Of a stretch of DNA of 64,000 nucleotides, positions 19,214-30,379 are shown in pieces. The stretch spans positions 1 through 64,000 of the forward strand of contig NZ_FOLC01000013.1 in the NCBI RefSeq assembly GCF_900112135.1, given 5' to 3'. Position 1 is the stretch's first letter. The number at the start of each line of letters is the position of its first letter. The notes below the pieces were generated by a model. The model was given only the letters and a program-made list of their open reading frames with translations, made no database searches and was not told the origin of the DNA. The position numbers were made by a program, and so were the translations under genes. Source of the stretch: Collimonas sp. OK412 (GTDB lineage: Bacteria; Pseudomonadota; Gammaproteobacteria; Burkholderiales; Burkholderiaceae_D).

Positions 19214-19294
19214 GCTGCCGCATGAACTGAAACGGCCGCGGCGGCTTTGGTCCGCCGCGTCGCCGTTTTCCCTTCAATCATTGCGGGAGCAAGC

Positions 19295-20887
19295 ATGTCC
19301 GACTATTTGCTGGAAATGCGCGGCATCGTCAAGGAATTCGGCGCGGTGCGTGCGCTGGATGGCATAGACATCAAGGTCAAGGCTGGCGAATGCCTTGGCC
19401 TGTGCGGCGAAAACGGCGCCGGCAAATCGACCCTGATGAAAGTGCTGTCCGGCGTTTATCCGCATGGCAGCTGGCAGGGCGAAATCCTGTGGGAGGGCCG
19501 GCCGCTGCTATCGCAGTCGATGCGCGATACTGAAGCTGCAGGCATCATCATCATCCATCAGGAGTTGATGCTGGTGCAGGAACTGTCGGTTGCGGAAAAC
19601 ATCTTCATGGGACACGAACTGACCTTGCCGGGCGGGCGCATGAACTATCCAGCCATGTACCGCCGCGCGGCGGAACTCATGCGCGAGCTGAAAATGCCGG
19701 ATATCAATGTAGCGCTGCCGGTGATGAACTACGGCGGCGGCCACCAGCAGCTGGTGGAAATCGCCAAGGCGCTCAACAAGAAAGCCAGGCTGCTGATCCT
19801 GGACGAACCGTCATCATCGCTGACGGCGTCCGAGATCGCGGTGCTGCTGGATATCATCCGCGACCTGAAAGCCAAGGGCGTGGCCTGCGTGTATATCTCG
19901 CACAAGCTGGACGAAGTGGCCGCCGTGTGCGACACCATCGCCGTGATCCGCGACGGCAAGCATATCGCCACCACCCCGATGCAGGACATGAACGTCGATC
20001 AGATCATCACGCAGATGGTGGGCCGCGAAATCAGCGCCATGTATCCGGACCAGGAACATGAAATCGGCGAAGTGATATTCGAGGCGCGCAATGTGACCTG
20101 CCATGACGCCGACAATCCGCAGCGCAAGCGGGTCGACGACATTTCCTTCTCATTGCGGCGCGGCGAGATCCTCGGCATCGCCGGGCTGGTCGGCGCCGGC
20201 CGCACCGAGCTGGTGTCGGCCTTGTTCGGCGCCTATCCCGGGCGCAGCCAGGCCGAGGTCTGGCTGGAAGGCGTGAAGGTCGATACAGGCACGCCGCTGA
20301 AAGCGATCCGGCTTGGGCTGTGCATGGTACCCGAAGACCGCAAACAGCACGGCATCGTGCCCGATCTCGGCGTCGGCCAGAACATCACCTTGGCGGTGCT
20401 CAAGGATTTTTCGCGCCACACCCGCATCGACGCCGAAGCCGAACTGAAAACCGTGCAGGCTGAAATCAGCCGCCTCCAGCTCAAGACATCCAGCCCGTTC
20501 CTGCCGATCACCAGCCTGTCCGGCGGCAACCAGCAAAAGGCGGTGCTGGCGAAAATGCTGCTGGCGCGGCCCAAGGTCCTGATCCTGGACGAACCGACGC
20601 GCGGCGTCGACGTCGGCGCCAAGGCCGAGATCTACCGGCTGATGGCGGACCTGGCGCGGCAGGGCGTGGCGATCATCATGGTGTCGTCCGAACTGGCGGA
20701 AGTGCTGGGCGTATCGGACCGCGTGCTGGTCATCGGCGAGGGCAAGCTGCGCGGCAACTTCGTCAATCGCGGCCTGAGCCAGGAAACCGTGCTGGCGGCG
20801 GCGATCGACCAGTCGTCGCAGTACCTGGCGTCGCAGCAGCTGGTCGCCGCCGCATCTGAAACAGGGAATAACGGGAAACTGATATGA
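19295..20887 (+). CDS. xylG: Xylose ABC transporter ATP-binding protein
   Basis: 530 residues from the ATG at 19295 (GGGAGC upstream). It has two ABC domains: the first with Walker [10 protein letters not shown] and Walker [12 protein letters not shown], the second with a degenerate Walker A region (GLVGAGRTE) and signature [15 protein letters not shown]. The first signature is altered to NYGGGHQQ. This tandem build with one degenerate site is normal for monosaccharide importers of the XylG/MglA type. It powers xylose uptake with XylH and XylF. The stop overlaps the xylH start. Confidence 0.95.
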   Translation: MSDYLLEMRGIVKEFGAVRALDGIDIKVKAGECLGLCGENGAGKSTLMKVLSGVYPHGSWQGEILWEGRPLLSQSMRDTEAAGIIIIHQELMLVQELSVAENIFMGHELTLPGGRMNYPAMYRRAAELMRELKMPDINVALPVMNYGGGHQQLVEIAKALNKKARLLILDEPSSSLTASEIAVLLDIIRDLKAKGVACVYISHKLDEVAAVCDTIAVIRDGKHIATTPMQDMNVDQIITQMVGREISAMYPDQEHEIGEVIFEARNVTCHDADNPQRKRVDDISFSLRRGEILGIAGLVGAGRTELVSALFGAYPGRSQAEVWLEGVKVDTGTPLKAIRLGLCMVPEDRKQHGIVPDLGVGQNITLAVLKDFSRHTRIDAEAELKTVQAEISRLQLKTSSPFLPITSLSGGNQQKAVLAKMLLARPKVLILDEPTRGVDVGAKAEIYRLMADLARQGVAIIMVSSELAEVLGVSDRVLVIGEGKLRGNFVNRGLSQETVLAAAIDQSSQYLASQQLVAAASETGNNGKLI

Positions 20888-22023
20888 GCACCATCAACAT
20901 CAAGCAGCTGTTCCGGCAATACAAGATCATGGCCTTGCTGATTGCGATTGCCCTCATCTGGGCATTCTTCAGCTGGAAGACCGAAGGCGGTTTCGTGACG
21001 CCGCGCAACCTGTCCAACCTGCTGCGCCAGATGTCGATCACCGGCATCCTGGCCTGCGGCATGGTGCTGGTGATCATTGCCGGCGAAATCGACCTATCGG
21101 TCGGCTCCATGCTCGGCTTGCTGGGCGGCGTCGCTGCCGTGCTCAACGTTACCCACCATTTGCCGCTGCCGCTCAACCTGTGCCTGGTCTTGCTGCTGGG
21201 CCTGGCGCTGGGCTTGTTCAACGGCTACCTGACGGCTTACATGCGGATTCCTTCGTTCATCGTCGGCCTTGGCGGCATGCTGGCGTTCCGCGGGATTTTG
21301 CTGGGCGTCACCGGCGGCTTGACCATCGCGCCGGTTTCCAGCGACCTGGTCTACCTGGGCCAGGGCTACCTGGCGCCGCAGCTCGGCATCGTGCTCGGCA
21401 TCGGCCTGTTTGCACTGGCGCTGGCGCTCACCTGGCGGCAGCGCCGCAACCGCATGCAGCATGCGCTGCCGGTGCCGCCGCTGTGGCGCGACGCGCTGCG
21501 CGTGTTGCTGATCGGCCTGGTGCTGCTGGGATTTGTCTCGACCTTGAATACCTACGACGGGATTCCGGTGCCGGTGCTGCTGTTGCTGGCGCTGCTCGGA
21601 CTGTTCAGCTACATCACCACCCAGACTGTGTTCGGCCGCCGCATCTATTCGGTCGGCAGCAACATGGAGGCGACCCGGCTGTCCGGCGTCAATGTGCAGG
21701 CGGTGAAGCTGTGGATATTCGGCATCATGGGCGTGATGTGCGCGCTGGCGGGCCTGGTCAATACCGCACGCCTGGCGGCGGGTTCGCCTTCGGCCGGCAA
21801 CATGGGCGAGCTCGATGCGATCGCGGCCTGCTTCATCGGCGGCACTTCCATGCGCGGCGGTTCCGGCACGGTATACGGCGCGCTGATCGGGGCGCTGGTG
21901 ATGGCCAGCCTGGACAACGGCATGTCGATGCTGGATGTCGACACCTACTGGCAAATGATCGTCAAGGGCAGCATCCTGATGCTGGCGGTGTGGGTCGATG
22001 TCAGCACCCGGTCTAGCCGTTAG
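20884..22023 (+). CDS. xylH: Xylose ABC transporter permease
   Basis: 379 residues with about ten hydrophobic helices. Typical signatures: [25 protein letters not shown] and [31 protein letters not shown], with the final [25 protein letters not shown]. It forms the inner-membrane channel of the xylose importer. The 3' end is partly duplicated, in decayed form, at 36273-36359 on the far side of the Tad block. Confidence 0.95.
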   Translation: MSTINIKQLFRQYKIMALLIAIALIWAFFSWKTEGGFVTPRNLSNLLRQMSITGILACGMVLVIIAGEIDLSVGSMLGLLGGVAAVLNVTHHLPLPLNLCLVLLLGLALGLFNGYLTAYMRIPSFIVGLGGMLAFRGILLGVTGGLTIAPVSSDLVYLGQGYLAPQLGIVLGIGLFALALALTWRQRRNRMQHALPVPPLWRDALRVLLIGLVLLGFVSTLNTYDGIPVPVLLLLALLGLFSYITTQTVFGRRIYSVGSNMEATRLSGVNVQAVKLWIFGIMGVMCALAGLVNTARLAAGSPSAGNMGELDAIAACFIGGTSMRGGSGTVYGALIGALVMASLDNGMSMLDVDTYWQMIVKGSILMLAVWVDVSTRSSR

Positions 22024-22595
22024 AGGCATATCCCGGCATTCATGCTGACGCCGGATGGCGTGTCGCGGCCCGCGCAGTCGAGGCTGGGCCAGCCAGTAAA
22101 AATCCTTCCTTTGCAGCGGCGCATTTGGCTCGCTTGAAATGGCCGCGGCCAAAGATGGCGGCCGCGCAATCGGGTAGTGCGCCATCTGCCCGGCGTTTTC
22201 ACGAGCCGCTTCTCTCTGGACCCCCCGCGAAAGACAGGCGTGGCTGCTTCTCCAGTCCTTCCCTCCAGGCAATTTTTTTGCGGCAGCCTGAGAGCCAGGC
22301 AGCAGCATCCATGACAAAAAAATGTCTGCTTTCGACAAGCAAAATGGCGGGCTTTGACAAGGTCCGTTTCTTTTTGTCCGTTATCGACAACAAGTTAGAT
22401 TTTCCCCCCGCTCCTTCCTAGTTGTTTTGTCCTGCCCACCCCCGATTCAGAGAGACAGTCGGTCCTACTCAAATAGGGACCCATCGGTCATATACGTTTT
22501 TTTCTGCCTGCCTATACTCATTGCAAGGACGCGAGCATTGCAGTCCGATCGAAACCGGCAGAGTCGAATCATGAGAAACCACTACGGAGAAGAGT
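22024..22595. other. Long intergenic region upstream of the Tad operon
   Basis: About 570 bases without a convincing gene. It contains a cluster of GACAA/TTGTC motifs (22313-22390), a loose dyad GGTCC...GGACC (22461-22481) and a TATACT box at 22513-22518 that could be the -10 element of the Tad operon promoter. No xylH terminator was recognised. Confidence 0.6.
22313..22390 (+). promoter_or_regulatory. Cluster of GACAA repeats and two TTGTC-N7-GACAA dyads
   Basis: GACAA occurs four times on the plus strand, starting at 22313, 22334, 22356 and 22386. Two copies complete dyads: ATGTC-N7-GACAA (22322-22338) and TTGTC-N7-GACAA (22374-22390). Dyad centres are 52 bases apart, about five helical turns. 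The arrangement suits cooperative binding of a dimeric regulator upstream of the pilus operon. The regulator is unknown. Confidence 0.4.
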
Positions 22596-22742
22596 ATGCG
22601 ATTAACCGACGATCCATCGCATGCCCTCATGAGTTTCTTCAAGGAAGAGGACGGTGCGTCGCTCATAGAGTGCGCGCTCATCGGAGCGCTTGTTATCGTG
22701 GTCTGCACGCTTGCGTTGCTCGCTCTGGTGAAGAGCACATGA
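22596..22742 (+). CDS. Short divergent Flp-like pilin
   Basis: 48 residues. GGAGAAGAGT precedes the ATG. The protein has a charged leader with FFKEEDGASLIECALIGALV followed by a hydrophobic helix. This matches the Flp prepilin pattern (G, then Glu at +5, then a hydrophobic N-terminal helix), but the usual Tyr after Glu is Cys and there is no extended C-terminal region. It is the first gene of the Tad operon, directly before the prepilin peptidase. It could be a minor pilin or a pseudopilin-like initiator. The reading is by motif. Confidence 0.7.
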   Translation: MRLTDDPSHALMSFFKEEDGASLIECALIGALVIVVCTLALLALVKST

Positions 22743-22810
22743 GAAATCGCGTTGGACGCATGCCGCAGCTCATTACCGATCACGTTTCATTTGAATGGCA
22801 GAGATAGATC

Positions 22811-23395
22811 ATGCAAGCATTTTATTCATTACTCGAACTTCTCGGCATGCTAGTCACCGATCCCCGTACGGGAGTCTTGATTGCATTGCTGATAGTGGCT
22901 GCTGCGAGCGATTGGCGAACCTACCGGATTCCTAACTGGCTCACTGCAAGCGGCACGGCGTTCGGCCTGATTTACAACACGGCAGTTCCGATGTCGACGC
23001 ACGCCGGTTTTCTATGGACGTTCGACGGCCTGCTGCTTGGCTTGCTCATGATGCTGCCGCTGTACGCGCTCAAGGCCATGGGGGCAGGCGACGTAAAACT
23101 GATAGCGATGGTCGGGGCATTCCTCGGCGTTCCCGGGATATTTTTTGCGGTCATATCCACTTTCATTGTCGGCGGCATCGCTGCCCTGGGGTTTGCCCTG
23201 TTTAACAGAGCGCTGGGGCGGATGCTAGGCAATGTAAAGAATATGGTGCAAATCATGATGCTGTCGGCAATTGGAGGTTTCAGGCCGGACGCCCACATAG
23301 ACGCAAGCAAGTCGGTGGGGAAATTGCCGTACGGCGTCAGCATCGGCATAGGCACCACCGGCTATCTGGTGGCACGGCAACTAGGTTATTTGTAG
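22811..23395 (+). CDS. tadV: Prepilin peptidase TadV/CpaA
   Basis: 194 residues with about five to six hydrophobic helices. The two catalytic aspartates of A24 peptidases are visible in ASDWRTYRIPNWL and GAGDVKLIAMVG. TadV lacks the N-terminal methylase domain of PilD, as here. It processes Flp pilins and TadE/TadF pseudopilins at the inner membrane. It sits 68 bases after the short pilin gene. Confidence 0.93.
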   Translation: MQAFYSLLELLGMLVTDPRTGVLIALLIVAAASDWRTYRIPNWLTASGTAFGLIYNTAVPMSTHAGFLWTFDGLLLGLLMMLPLYALKAMGAGDVKLIAMVGAFLGVPGIFFAVISTFIVGGIAALGFALFNRALGRMLGNVKNMVQIMMLSAIGGFRPDAHIDASKSVGKLPYGVSIGIGTTGYLVARQLGYL

Positions 23396-23425
23396 CTTGC
23401 AAAACAAACTTGACTGGAATCGAAA

Positions 23426-24271
23426 ATGAAAAACGTCAAAGCAATCGGATTGCTCGTGCTGGCCTCGGCGATCGGTCTGGGAGCCGCTGTATATGCGGCT
23501 GGGTGGGTGTCGAAGCAAGGCGGCGTCGCCTCCAACAAAGTCGTGGTGGCCGCGTCAGATATCGAACTGGGAAGCAGGATCAATGTGCAAATGCTGTCGA
23601 CCGTCGACTGGCCCAGCGGCTCGGTGCCGGCCGGCGCCTTCAAAGAAGTCAAGGACTTGCAGGACCGGGTGGTGAAAGTCGGCGTGCTGCGGGGCGAAGC
23701 AATCCTCGACGGCAAGCTGGCGCCGGCCGGCACGCAAGGGGGGCTTTCCGCCGTGATTGCGGAGGGCAAGCGGGCCATGACGGTCAGGGTCAACGATGTG
23801 GTCGGCGTGGCTGGTTTCGCGCTTCCCGGCAACTATGTAGACGTCATGGTGAATGCGCAGCAGGACAAGAACAAGGGCGAAGAAGGCAAGCAGATCAGCA
23901 AAACCGTGCTCGAGCATGTACTGGTGCTGGCGGTGGCGCAGGAAGCTGGCCGCGACGATACCAAACCTCGGGTAGTCAGTGCGGTGACGCTGGAGTTGAC
24001 GCTGGAGGATTCAGAGAAGCTGGACCTGGCGCGCAGCGTCGGCACGCTATCGCTAGTGCTGCGCAACCAGGTGGACAAGAACACGGTAACAACCGTAGGC
24101 ATTACCAAGAACCAGCTGTTTGGAGAGCGTGTAGAACCGGAAGCAGCGCCAGCCAAGGTTGCAGCTGTAAAGCCCAGGGTGATGCGCAGCAAACCGATGG
24201 TGGCGTCAGCCTCGCAATCGCAGTGTGTCGAGGTAATTCAAAACGGCAGCCGGACGCTCAACTGTTTTTAA
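23426..24271 (+). CDS. cpaB: Flp pilus assembly protein CpaB/RcpC
   Basis: 281 residues. An N-terminal hydrophobic segment anchors a SAF-type domain (VVVAASDIELGSRINVQML...VDWPSGSVPAGAF) and the RcpC domain (MTVRVNDVVGVAGFALPGNYVDV). CpaB/RcpC is a periplasmic partner of the Tad secretin. The C-terminal part is basic and ends with two Cys (QSQCVEVIQNGSRTLNCF), which could form a disulfide. It lies between tadV and the secretin gene, as usual. Confidence 0.9.
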   Translation: MKNVKAIGLLVLASAIGLGAAVYAAGWVSKQGGVASNKVVVAASDIELGSRINVQMLSTVDWPSGSVPAGAFKEVKDLQDRVVKVGVLRGEAILDGKLAPAGTQGGLSAVIAEGKRAMTVRVNDVVGVAGFALPGNYVDVMVNAQQDKNKGEEGKQISKTVLEHVLVLAVAQEAGRDDTKPRVVSAVTLELTLEDSEKLDLARSVGTLSLVLRNQVDKNTVTTVGITKNQLFGERVEPEAAPAKVAAVKPRVMRSKPMVASASQSQCVEVIQNGSRTLNCF

Positions 24272-24297
24272 TTAAAACAATCTAGGGAGCAGTTCAA

Positions 24298-25986
<1,689 letters not shown>

Positions 25987-25997
25987 AAGGAAAGTCC

Positions 25998-26270
25998 ATG
26001 AACAAGCTCGCAATCGTACTGTTGCTCGTCCTGACGGCGGGCTGCTCGACAGTCACTCCCAACTACGACACCAAATTCGGCGACGCCGTGCGCCAGGCCA
26101 AGCTCAAGATGATCATCAATCCTGACGCCGGCAAGAATCCCGACCAGGTGGCGGGCATGGACGGCAAGGCGGCCAAGGAGACCATCAATCTCTATCAGGG
26201 CAGCTTTAAGGCGCCGCCGCCAGCGGTCAACGTCATCAATATCGGCGGCAGTCTTGGCGCCACGCAGTAA
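25998..26270 (+). CDS. Small Tad-locus lipoprotein
   Basis: 90 residues. Lipobox LTAGC at about residue 15 follows a short signal peptide. The mature part contains NPDQVAGMDGKAAKETINLYQGSFKAPPP, a pattern seen in small lipoproteins of betaproteobacterial Tad loci. Its position after the secretin gene suggests it may be a pilotin-like or secretin-associated factor, perhaps filling the RcpB or TadD role. That is inference. AAAGGAAAG precedes the ATG. Confidence 0.7.
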   Translation: MNKLAIVLLLVLTAGCSTVTPNYDTKFGDAVRQAKLKMIINPDAGKNPDQVAGMDGKAAKETINLYQGSFKAPPPAVNVINIGGSLGATQ

Positions 26271-26433
26271 CGCAGGAATGATGCATCAAGGATTTTATTG
26301 ATCAAGGCAGCAGGATAAGCTGCCGGCGGAAAAGGGAGTCTTCTTTTCGCAACGTTGTAGGAGAAGCAGGTAGTAACCGTGCGGTACCAGGGCAGTAAAT
26401 TTCAATTGAACATTAACCTCAAGAGGTAAAGAA

Positions 26434-26646
26434 ATGAACGCTAATCTTAAATTGGTCAAACAATCCATCGGTTCTTTCGTGCAAGACGAAGACGGCGCCC
26501 AAGTTGTCGAATATGCGCTGATCATCGCTGTCGTCTCGATCGCGCTGGTGGTGGCATTGAATGCGCTGACTGCAGCCGGAGGCGGCTTCTCGCAATTCAT
26601 TACCCGCGTAACAAACTGCCTGAAGACCGGCGGGACATGCGCTTGA
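26434..26646 (+). CDS. flp: Flp family type IVb pilin (first copy)
   Basis: 70 residues. The Flp motif is DEDGAQVVEYALIIAVVSIALV: cleavage after the Gly, then Glu+5/Tyr+6 and a hydrophobic helix. The C-terminal segment FITRVTNCLKTGGTCA contains two Cys seven residues apart, suggesting a disulfide loop. AAGAGGTAAAGAA precedes the ATG. Substrate of TadV; the main pilus subunit is likely this or the next gene. Confidence 0.93.
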   Translation: MNANLKLVKQSIGSFVQDEDGAQVVEYALIIAVVSIALVVALNALTAAGGGFSQFITRVTNCLKTGGTCA

Positions 26647-26711
26647 TCTCAGTTGGTGCCGGCGAGCCGGCCGTTTAGCCGGCTCGCCCATTCAGTTAAA
26701 AGGAGATTGTC

Positions 26712-26891
26712 ATGCTTCATCGATTCTTGCAAGAGGAAGACGGCGCCCAAGTCGTCGAGTACGCATTGATCATTGCTGTCGTATCGATAGCGTTGGTCGT
26801 GGCGCTTCAAGCTTTGACCACGGGAACCAGCTTCTCTGACTTTATTACCCGTGTATCAAATTGCCTGAAGACAGGCGGCACCTGCGCCTGA
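26712..26891 (+). CDS. flp: Flp family type IVb pilin (second copy)
   Basis: 59 residues, with AAGGAGATTGTC upstream. The core EEDGAQVVEYALIIAVVSIALV is the same as in the first copy, with a shorter leader and the same Cys-bearing end FITRVSNCLKTGGTCA. The variable part is the middle (QALTTGTSFSD versus NALTAAGGGFSQ). Clearly a tandem duplicate. Confidence 0.9.
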   Translation: MLHRFLQEEDGAQVVEYALIIAVVSIALVVALQALTTGTSFSDFITRVSNCLKTGGTCA

Positions 26892-26954
26892 TTTTGCTGC
26901 AAAAAACGGAATCTCGAAAAGTCTGTTTGTCATAACTCTAAAAAAGGCGTCATC

Positions 26955-28235
26955 GTGGACCGTGTTGCTATCCAGCGTCAGTGTCATCGCCAGGACGGGG
27001 CAGTGATAGTCACCGTATCGCTCGTCCTGCTATTCCTGATGGGATTCATGGCGATTGCCCTCGACTTTGGCCATCTGTTCGTCGTCAAGACAGAATTGCA
27101 GACAGCGATGGACAGTTGTGCGCTGGCGGCCGCGCAAGAGCTTGACGGCGAGAGCAGCGCGCTGACGCGCGCCACCAACGCCGGCATTACCGCTGGCAAC
27201 TTGAATAACGTCAATTTCCAATCTTCCTCATGGAGCAGCCAGGGCAAGATAGTCGCTGCGGATATCACTTTCAAGGATGCCGCCTACGGCGCCACCGCCG
27301 CGGCCGCCAACGCCAGATATGCGCAGTGCCAGCACACGCAGTCCGGCTTGAACATGTGGCTGCTGCAATCCATGGGCGCTTTTGCCAACGACACGACGAC
27401 CTATACGAATACGCAAAATGTCCTGGCAGTCGCAGTGGCGACCCGCGCCAGCGCCCAGACCACCTGTCCGATCCCGGTCGGGCTGAAGCCCAAGACGGGT
27501 GGGACAGCGCCGAATTACGGCTTCCAGATCGGCGAGTGGGTCAACATGATCGGCAACGGGACGCAGTCTACCGGTGAAATGGGATGGTACAACCTGGACG
27601 GCAGCACGAGCGCCAGCGAGACCAGGCGTGAACTGGGCGAACCTGGATATTGCGGCACCAGGCTGGGCGACACCTTGGGCACGCCAGGCGCCCAGACTAC
27701 TGTGGATACGCCTTGGAATTACCGCTTCGGCATTTATAAGAACGGCGATCCCGGCCCTAGCGTCGATCATCCCGATTTTTCAGGTTATGCGTATACCACG
27801 ACCAATTGGAAGAACGCGGTTCCGCAAAACGCGTGGTCGGGAACGCCGGCGGCGGGTTCCGCTTCGAGTGCAGCAAATTTCATGGCCAAACGCGCGGCTT
27901 TCGCCTCCTATGACGACACAGGAACCAGCCTGAACGGCGGCGATGGCATTACGGGTTTGAACACGAACGGTTTCAAGACACTGGCTACGCCGGGCGTCGG
28001 AGGGCAGCACAATTTGTACGGCTTCAGCAGAAGGCTGGTAACTGCGCCAATTGTCGATGCGTCGAACAAGGTGATCGATTACGCCTGCATGTTCATGCTG
28101 CAACCGTTAAGCGGGCCCACGGTAACCGTGCAATTGGAATTTCGCGGCAATGGCGGCAGCACCAGCAGCCCATGTACGACCAACGGATTGGCAGGCGGCG
28201 CCGCCGGTCCGCTGGTGCCGGTTTTAGTGAGATAA
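26955..28235 (+). CDS. TadG-like pilus assembly protein (Tad domain)
   Basis: 426 residues from a GTG; the ribosome site is weak (AAAAAAGGCG). The N-terminus DGAVIVTVSLVLLFLMGFMAIALDFGHLFVVKTELQTAMDSCALAAA carries the helix and following helical region of Flp pilus-assembly TadE/G-like proteins. The large periplasmic remainder has no von Willebrand factor signature that I can see. Probably a minor or adaptor component; the exact role is unknown. Confidence 0.8.
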   Translation: MDRVAIQRQCHRQDGAVIVTVSLVLLFLMGFMAIALDFGHLFVVKTELQTAMDSCALAAAQELDGESSALTRATNAGITAGNLNNVNFQSSSWSSQGKIVAADITFKDAAYGATAAAANARYAQCQHTQSGLNMWLLQSMGAFANDTTTYTNTQNVLAVAVATRASAQTTCPIPVGLKPKTGGTAPNYGFQIGEWVNMIGNGTQSTGEMGWYNLDGSTSASETRRELGEPGYCGTRLGDTLGTPGAQTTVDTPWNYRFGIYKNGDPGPSVDHPDFSGYAYTTTNWKNAVPQNAWSGTPAAGSASSAANFMAKRAAFASYDDTGTSLNGGDGITGLNTNGFKTLATPGVGGQHNLYGFSRRLVTAPIVDASNKVIDYACMFMLQPLSGPTVTVQLEFRGNGGSTSSPCTTNGLAGGAAGPLVPVLVR

Positions 28236-28245
28236 GGGGACAACC

Positions 28246-28686
28246 ATGAAAACCAGACAGAAAGGCACGGCGCTCGTTGAGTTTGCCTTGATCCTGCCGA
28301 TGCTGCTGCTGCTCACTTTCATCACGACGGAATTCGGCCGGGCGATATTCCAGTACAACACGATCACCAAGTCGGTGCGGGATGCGGTCCGTTATCTATC
28401 GCTGCAGACGCCGGGAACCCATACCGCCGAAGCACAGAACCTGGTGGTGTACGGGAACGTTGCAGGTACCGGGACGCCCTTGGCGCCGGGGCTTAGCGTG
28501 GCCAACGTGTTGACGCCGACCTGGCAGACCGCCGGCTCCAACCCGCTGATCAACACTGTGCAGGTTACCGTGAGCGGCTATAAATTCGTCCCCCTGTATG
28601 GCAGCGTGTTTGGCGTTGCGTTCGCTGATTCGACAGGGAAAATTACATACAGCAATATCAGCGCCACCATGCGGAGTTCGATATGA
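28246..28686 (+). CDS. TadE-like pseudopilin
   Basis: 146 residues. KGTALVEFALILPMLLLLTFITTEFGRAIFQYN is the TadE pseudopilin pattern: short basic leader, G...VEFAL, then a hydrophobic helix. AGGGGACAACC precedes the ATG. TadE-type proteins are cleaved by TadV and needed for Flp pilus assembly. The stop overlaps the next start by four bases. Confidence 0.88.
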   Translation: MKTRQKGTALVEFALILPMLLLLTFITTEFGRAIFQYNTITKSVRDAVRYLSLQTPGTHTAEAQNLVVYGNVAGTGTPLAPGLSVANVLTPTWQTAGSNPLINTVQVTVSGYKFVPLYGSVFGVAFADSTGKITYSNISATMRSSI

Positions 28687-29123
28687 ACATGAACAAGCAA
28701 TCGCAATCCGGCGCCACCGTGGTGGAGTTCGCCCTGGTGCTGATCGTTTTCCTGACTTTTCTGCTGGGAATCACCGACTTCAGCCGCATGCTCTATAGCT
28801 GGAGTGCGGCGACCGAGGCCACGCGCGCCGGCGCACGCTATGCAGTGGTGTGCGACGACACCACCCAGAAGGCGAAAGTCCTGGCGAAGATGCAGGCGCT
28901 GCTGCCCCAGATCGTCGACATCAACCTGGCGTGGAGTCCTGCCGCATGCACCGCGGCGACTTGCGAAGGGGTGACGGTAACGATCACCAGCCTCAACTAT
29001 CAGTGGATCTCGCCCATCGCAGGCAGCGCGGCACTGGCTGCAATCCCGATGCCTGTGTTTTCTACTTATCTGCCGCGGGAAGCCATGCGGCTAGACCCGA
29101 ACAGCGCCGCAATCTGTTCCTAA
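28683..29123 (+). CDS. Second TadE/TadF-like pseudopilin
   Basis: 146 residues. SGATVVEFALVLIVFLTFLLGITDFSRMLYSW is again a TadE pattern. The C-terminal domain has Cys pairs (VVCDD, ACTAATCEG, AAICS). It is translationally coupled to the first TadE gene. As a second copy it probably fills the TadF position; this is by gene order. Confidence 0.85.
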   Translation: MNMNKQSQSGATVVEFALVLIVFLTFLLGITDFSRMLYSWSAATEATRAGARYAVVCDDTTQKAKVLAKMQALLPQIVDINLAWSPAACTAATCEGVTVTITSLNYQWISPIAGSAALAAIPMPVFSTYLPREAMRLDPNSAAICS

Positions 29124-29140
29124 CACTCAGGGAAAACAAA

Positions 29141-30292
29141 ATGAAGATCGCCGTGATTTCTCCCAATGTCAATAACCTGCAAGAGATGGGGCGGGTCCTG
29201 GGTACGTATTCGCACTCGGCCACGCTGATTGAAGGCGGCAAAAGCCGGATGCGTATCGTCGCCGAACAGGAGCAGCCGGACCTGATGCTGGTGGAGGGCA
29301 TGTGCTGCGATCCGGCCGAACTGGCCCAGGTGGAATACGTCACTACCCATCATCCGAGCATCGCGGTGATTCTGTTGTGTGCTACCCACACGCCGGAATT
29401 CCTGATCAATTCGATGCGCGCCGGCGTGCGCGAGGTGCTGCCGTCGCCGGTGACGCCCGCTGCGCTGGAAGCCGCTGTAAACCGCATCGCGGCCAAACGC
29501 ATCGGCGGCCCTGTCAGGACGCTGGGCAGGATACTGGCGTTCATGCCGTGCAAGGGCGGCAGCGGCGCCACGTTCCTGGCGACCAATCTCGGCTGCCAGC
29601 TGGCGCAAACCAAGTCTGTGCTGCTGATCGACCTGAACCTGCAATTCGGTGAAGCGCTGTCGTTCGTGCATGACGGCGAGCCGGCCTCGACCCTGGCCGA
29701 TGTGGCGCGCGACATCGGCCGGCTGGATGCGTCGTTCCTGACGGCCAGCACGGTCAAGGTGGCGCCGAACTACAGCATACTGGCGGCGCCGGAAGAGCCC
29801 TCGCAAGCGATGGAGCTGAAGCCGGAACATATCGACGCCATCCTCAACCTGGCGGTAGCGCAGTACGACTTCATATTGCTCGATGTCGGCCGCACCTTGG
29901 ACGGACTTGCGATCAAGGCGCTGGATCGGGCCGACCGGATTTTCCCGGTATTGCAGGCCGGGCTGCCCTACCTGCGGAACGCCAGCAAGCTGCTGACGAT
30001 ATTCAAATCCTTGGGCTATCCGATGAACAAGGTCGAACTGATCATCAACCGCTTCGAGAAGAGCAATGAAATCGGCATCGATCGCATGCAGCGTTCTTTA
30101 GGGCCGGTGACGCTGCACACCGTTCCCAACTCATATAAAGAGGTCAATGCATCGATCAACCACGGCGACCCGATGATCGACATGGCGAGTTCCAATGCGG
30201 TGACCAAGAATCTGGCGGCGTTCGCGCTGTCGCTGAGCCCCAGGGAAGATGAAAATCGGGGATTTTTAGGACGCTTGTTCAGGCGGGCATAA
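29141..30292 (+). CDS. tadZ: TadZ/CpaE pilus localisation ATPase
   Basis: 383 residues from the ATG at 29141; the frame is open upstream but that overlaps tadE. An N-terminal receiver-like domain (VISPNVNNLQEMGRVLG...PDLMLVEG, HTPEFLINSMRAGVREVLPSPV) precedes a MinD/ParA domain. The deviant Walker motif reads MPCKGGSGATFLATNLG, with LLIDLNLQFGEAL as the second block. TadZ/CpaE places the pilus machine at the pole in related systems. Confidence 0.92.
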   Translation: MKIAVISPNVNNLQEMGRVLGTYSHSATLIEGGKSRMRIVAEQEQPDLMLVEGMCCDPAELAQVEYVTTHHPSIAVILLCATHTPEFLINSMRAGVREVLPSPVTPAALEAAVNRIAAKRIGGPVRTLGRILAFMPCKGGSGATFLATNLGCQLAQTKSVLLIDLNLQFGEALSFVHDGEPASTLADVARDIGRLDASFLTASTVKVAPNYSILAAPEEPSQAMELKPEHIDAILNLAVAQYDFILLDVGRTLDGLAIKALDRADRIFPVLQAGLPYLRNASKLLTIFKSLGYPMNKVELIINRFEKSNEIGIDRMQRSLGPVTLHTVPNSYKEVNASINHGDPMIDMASSNAVTKNLAAFALSLSPREDENRGFLGRLFRRA

Positions 30293-30379
30293 ATGGTGCA
30301 AGGGCAGAGCAATAACAGAGCCACCCATTTCCAGCCGGACCCAAGTGCAGGCCAGCAACTCTAACCGGAGCATACGAAA

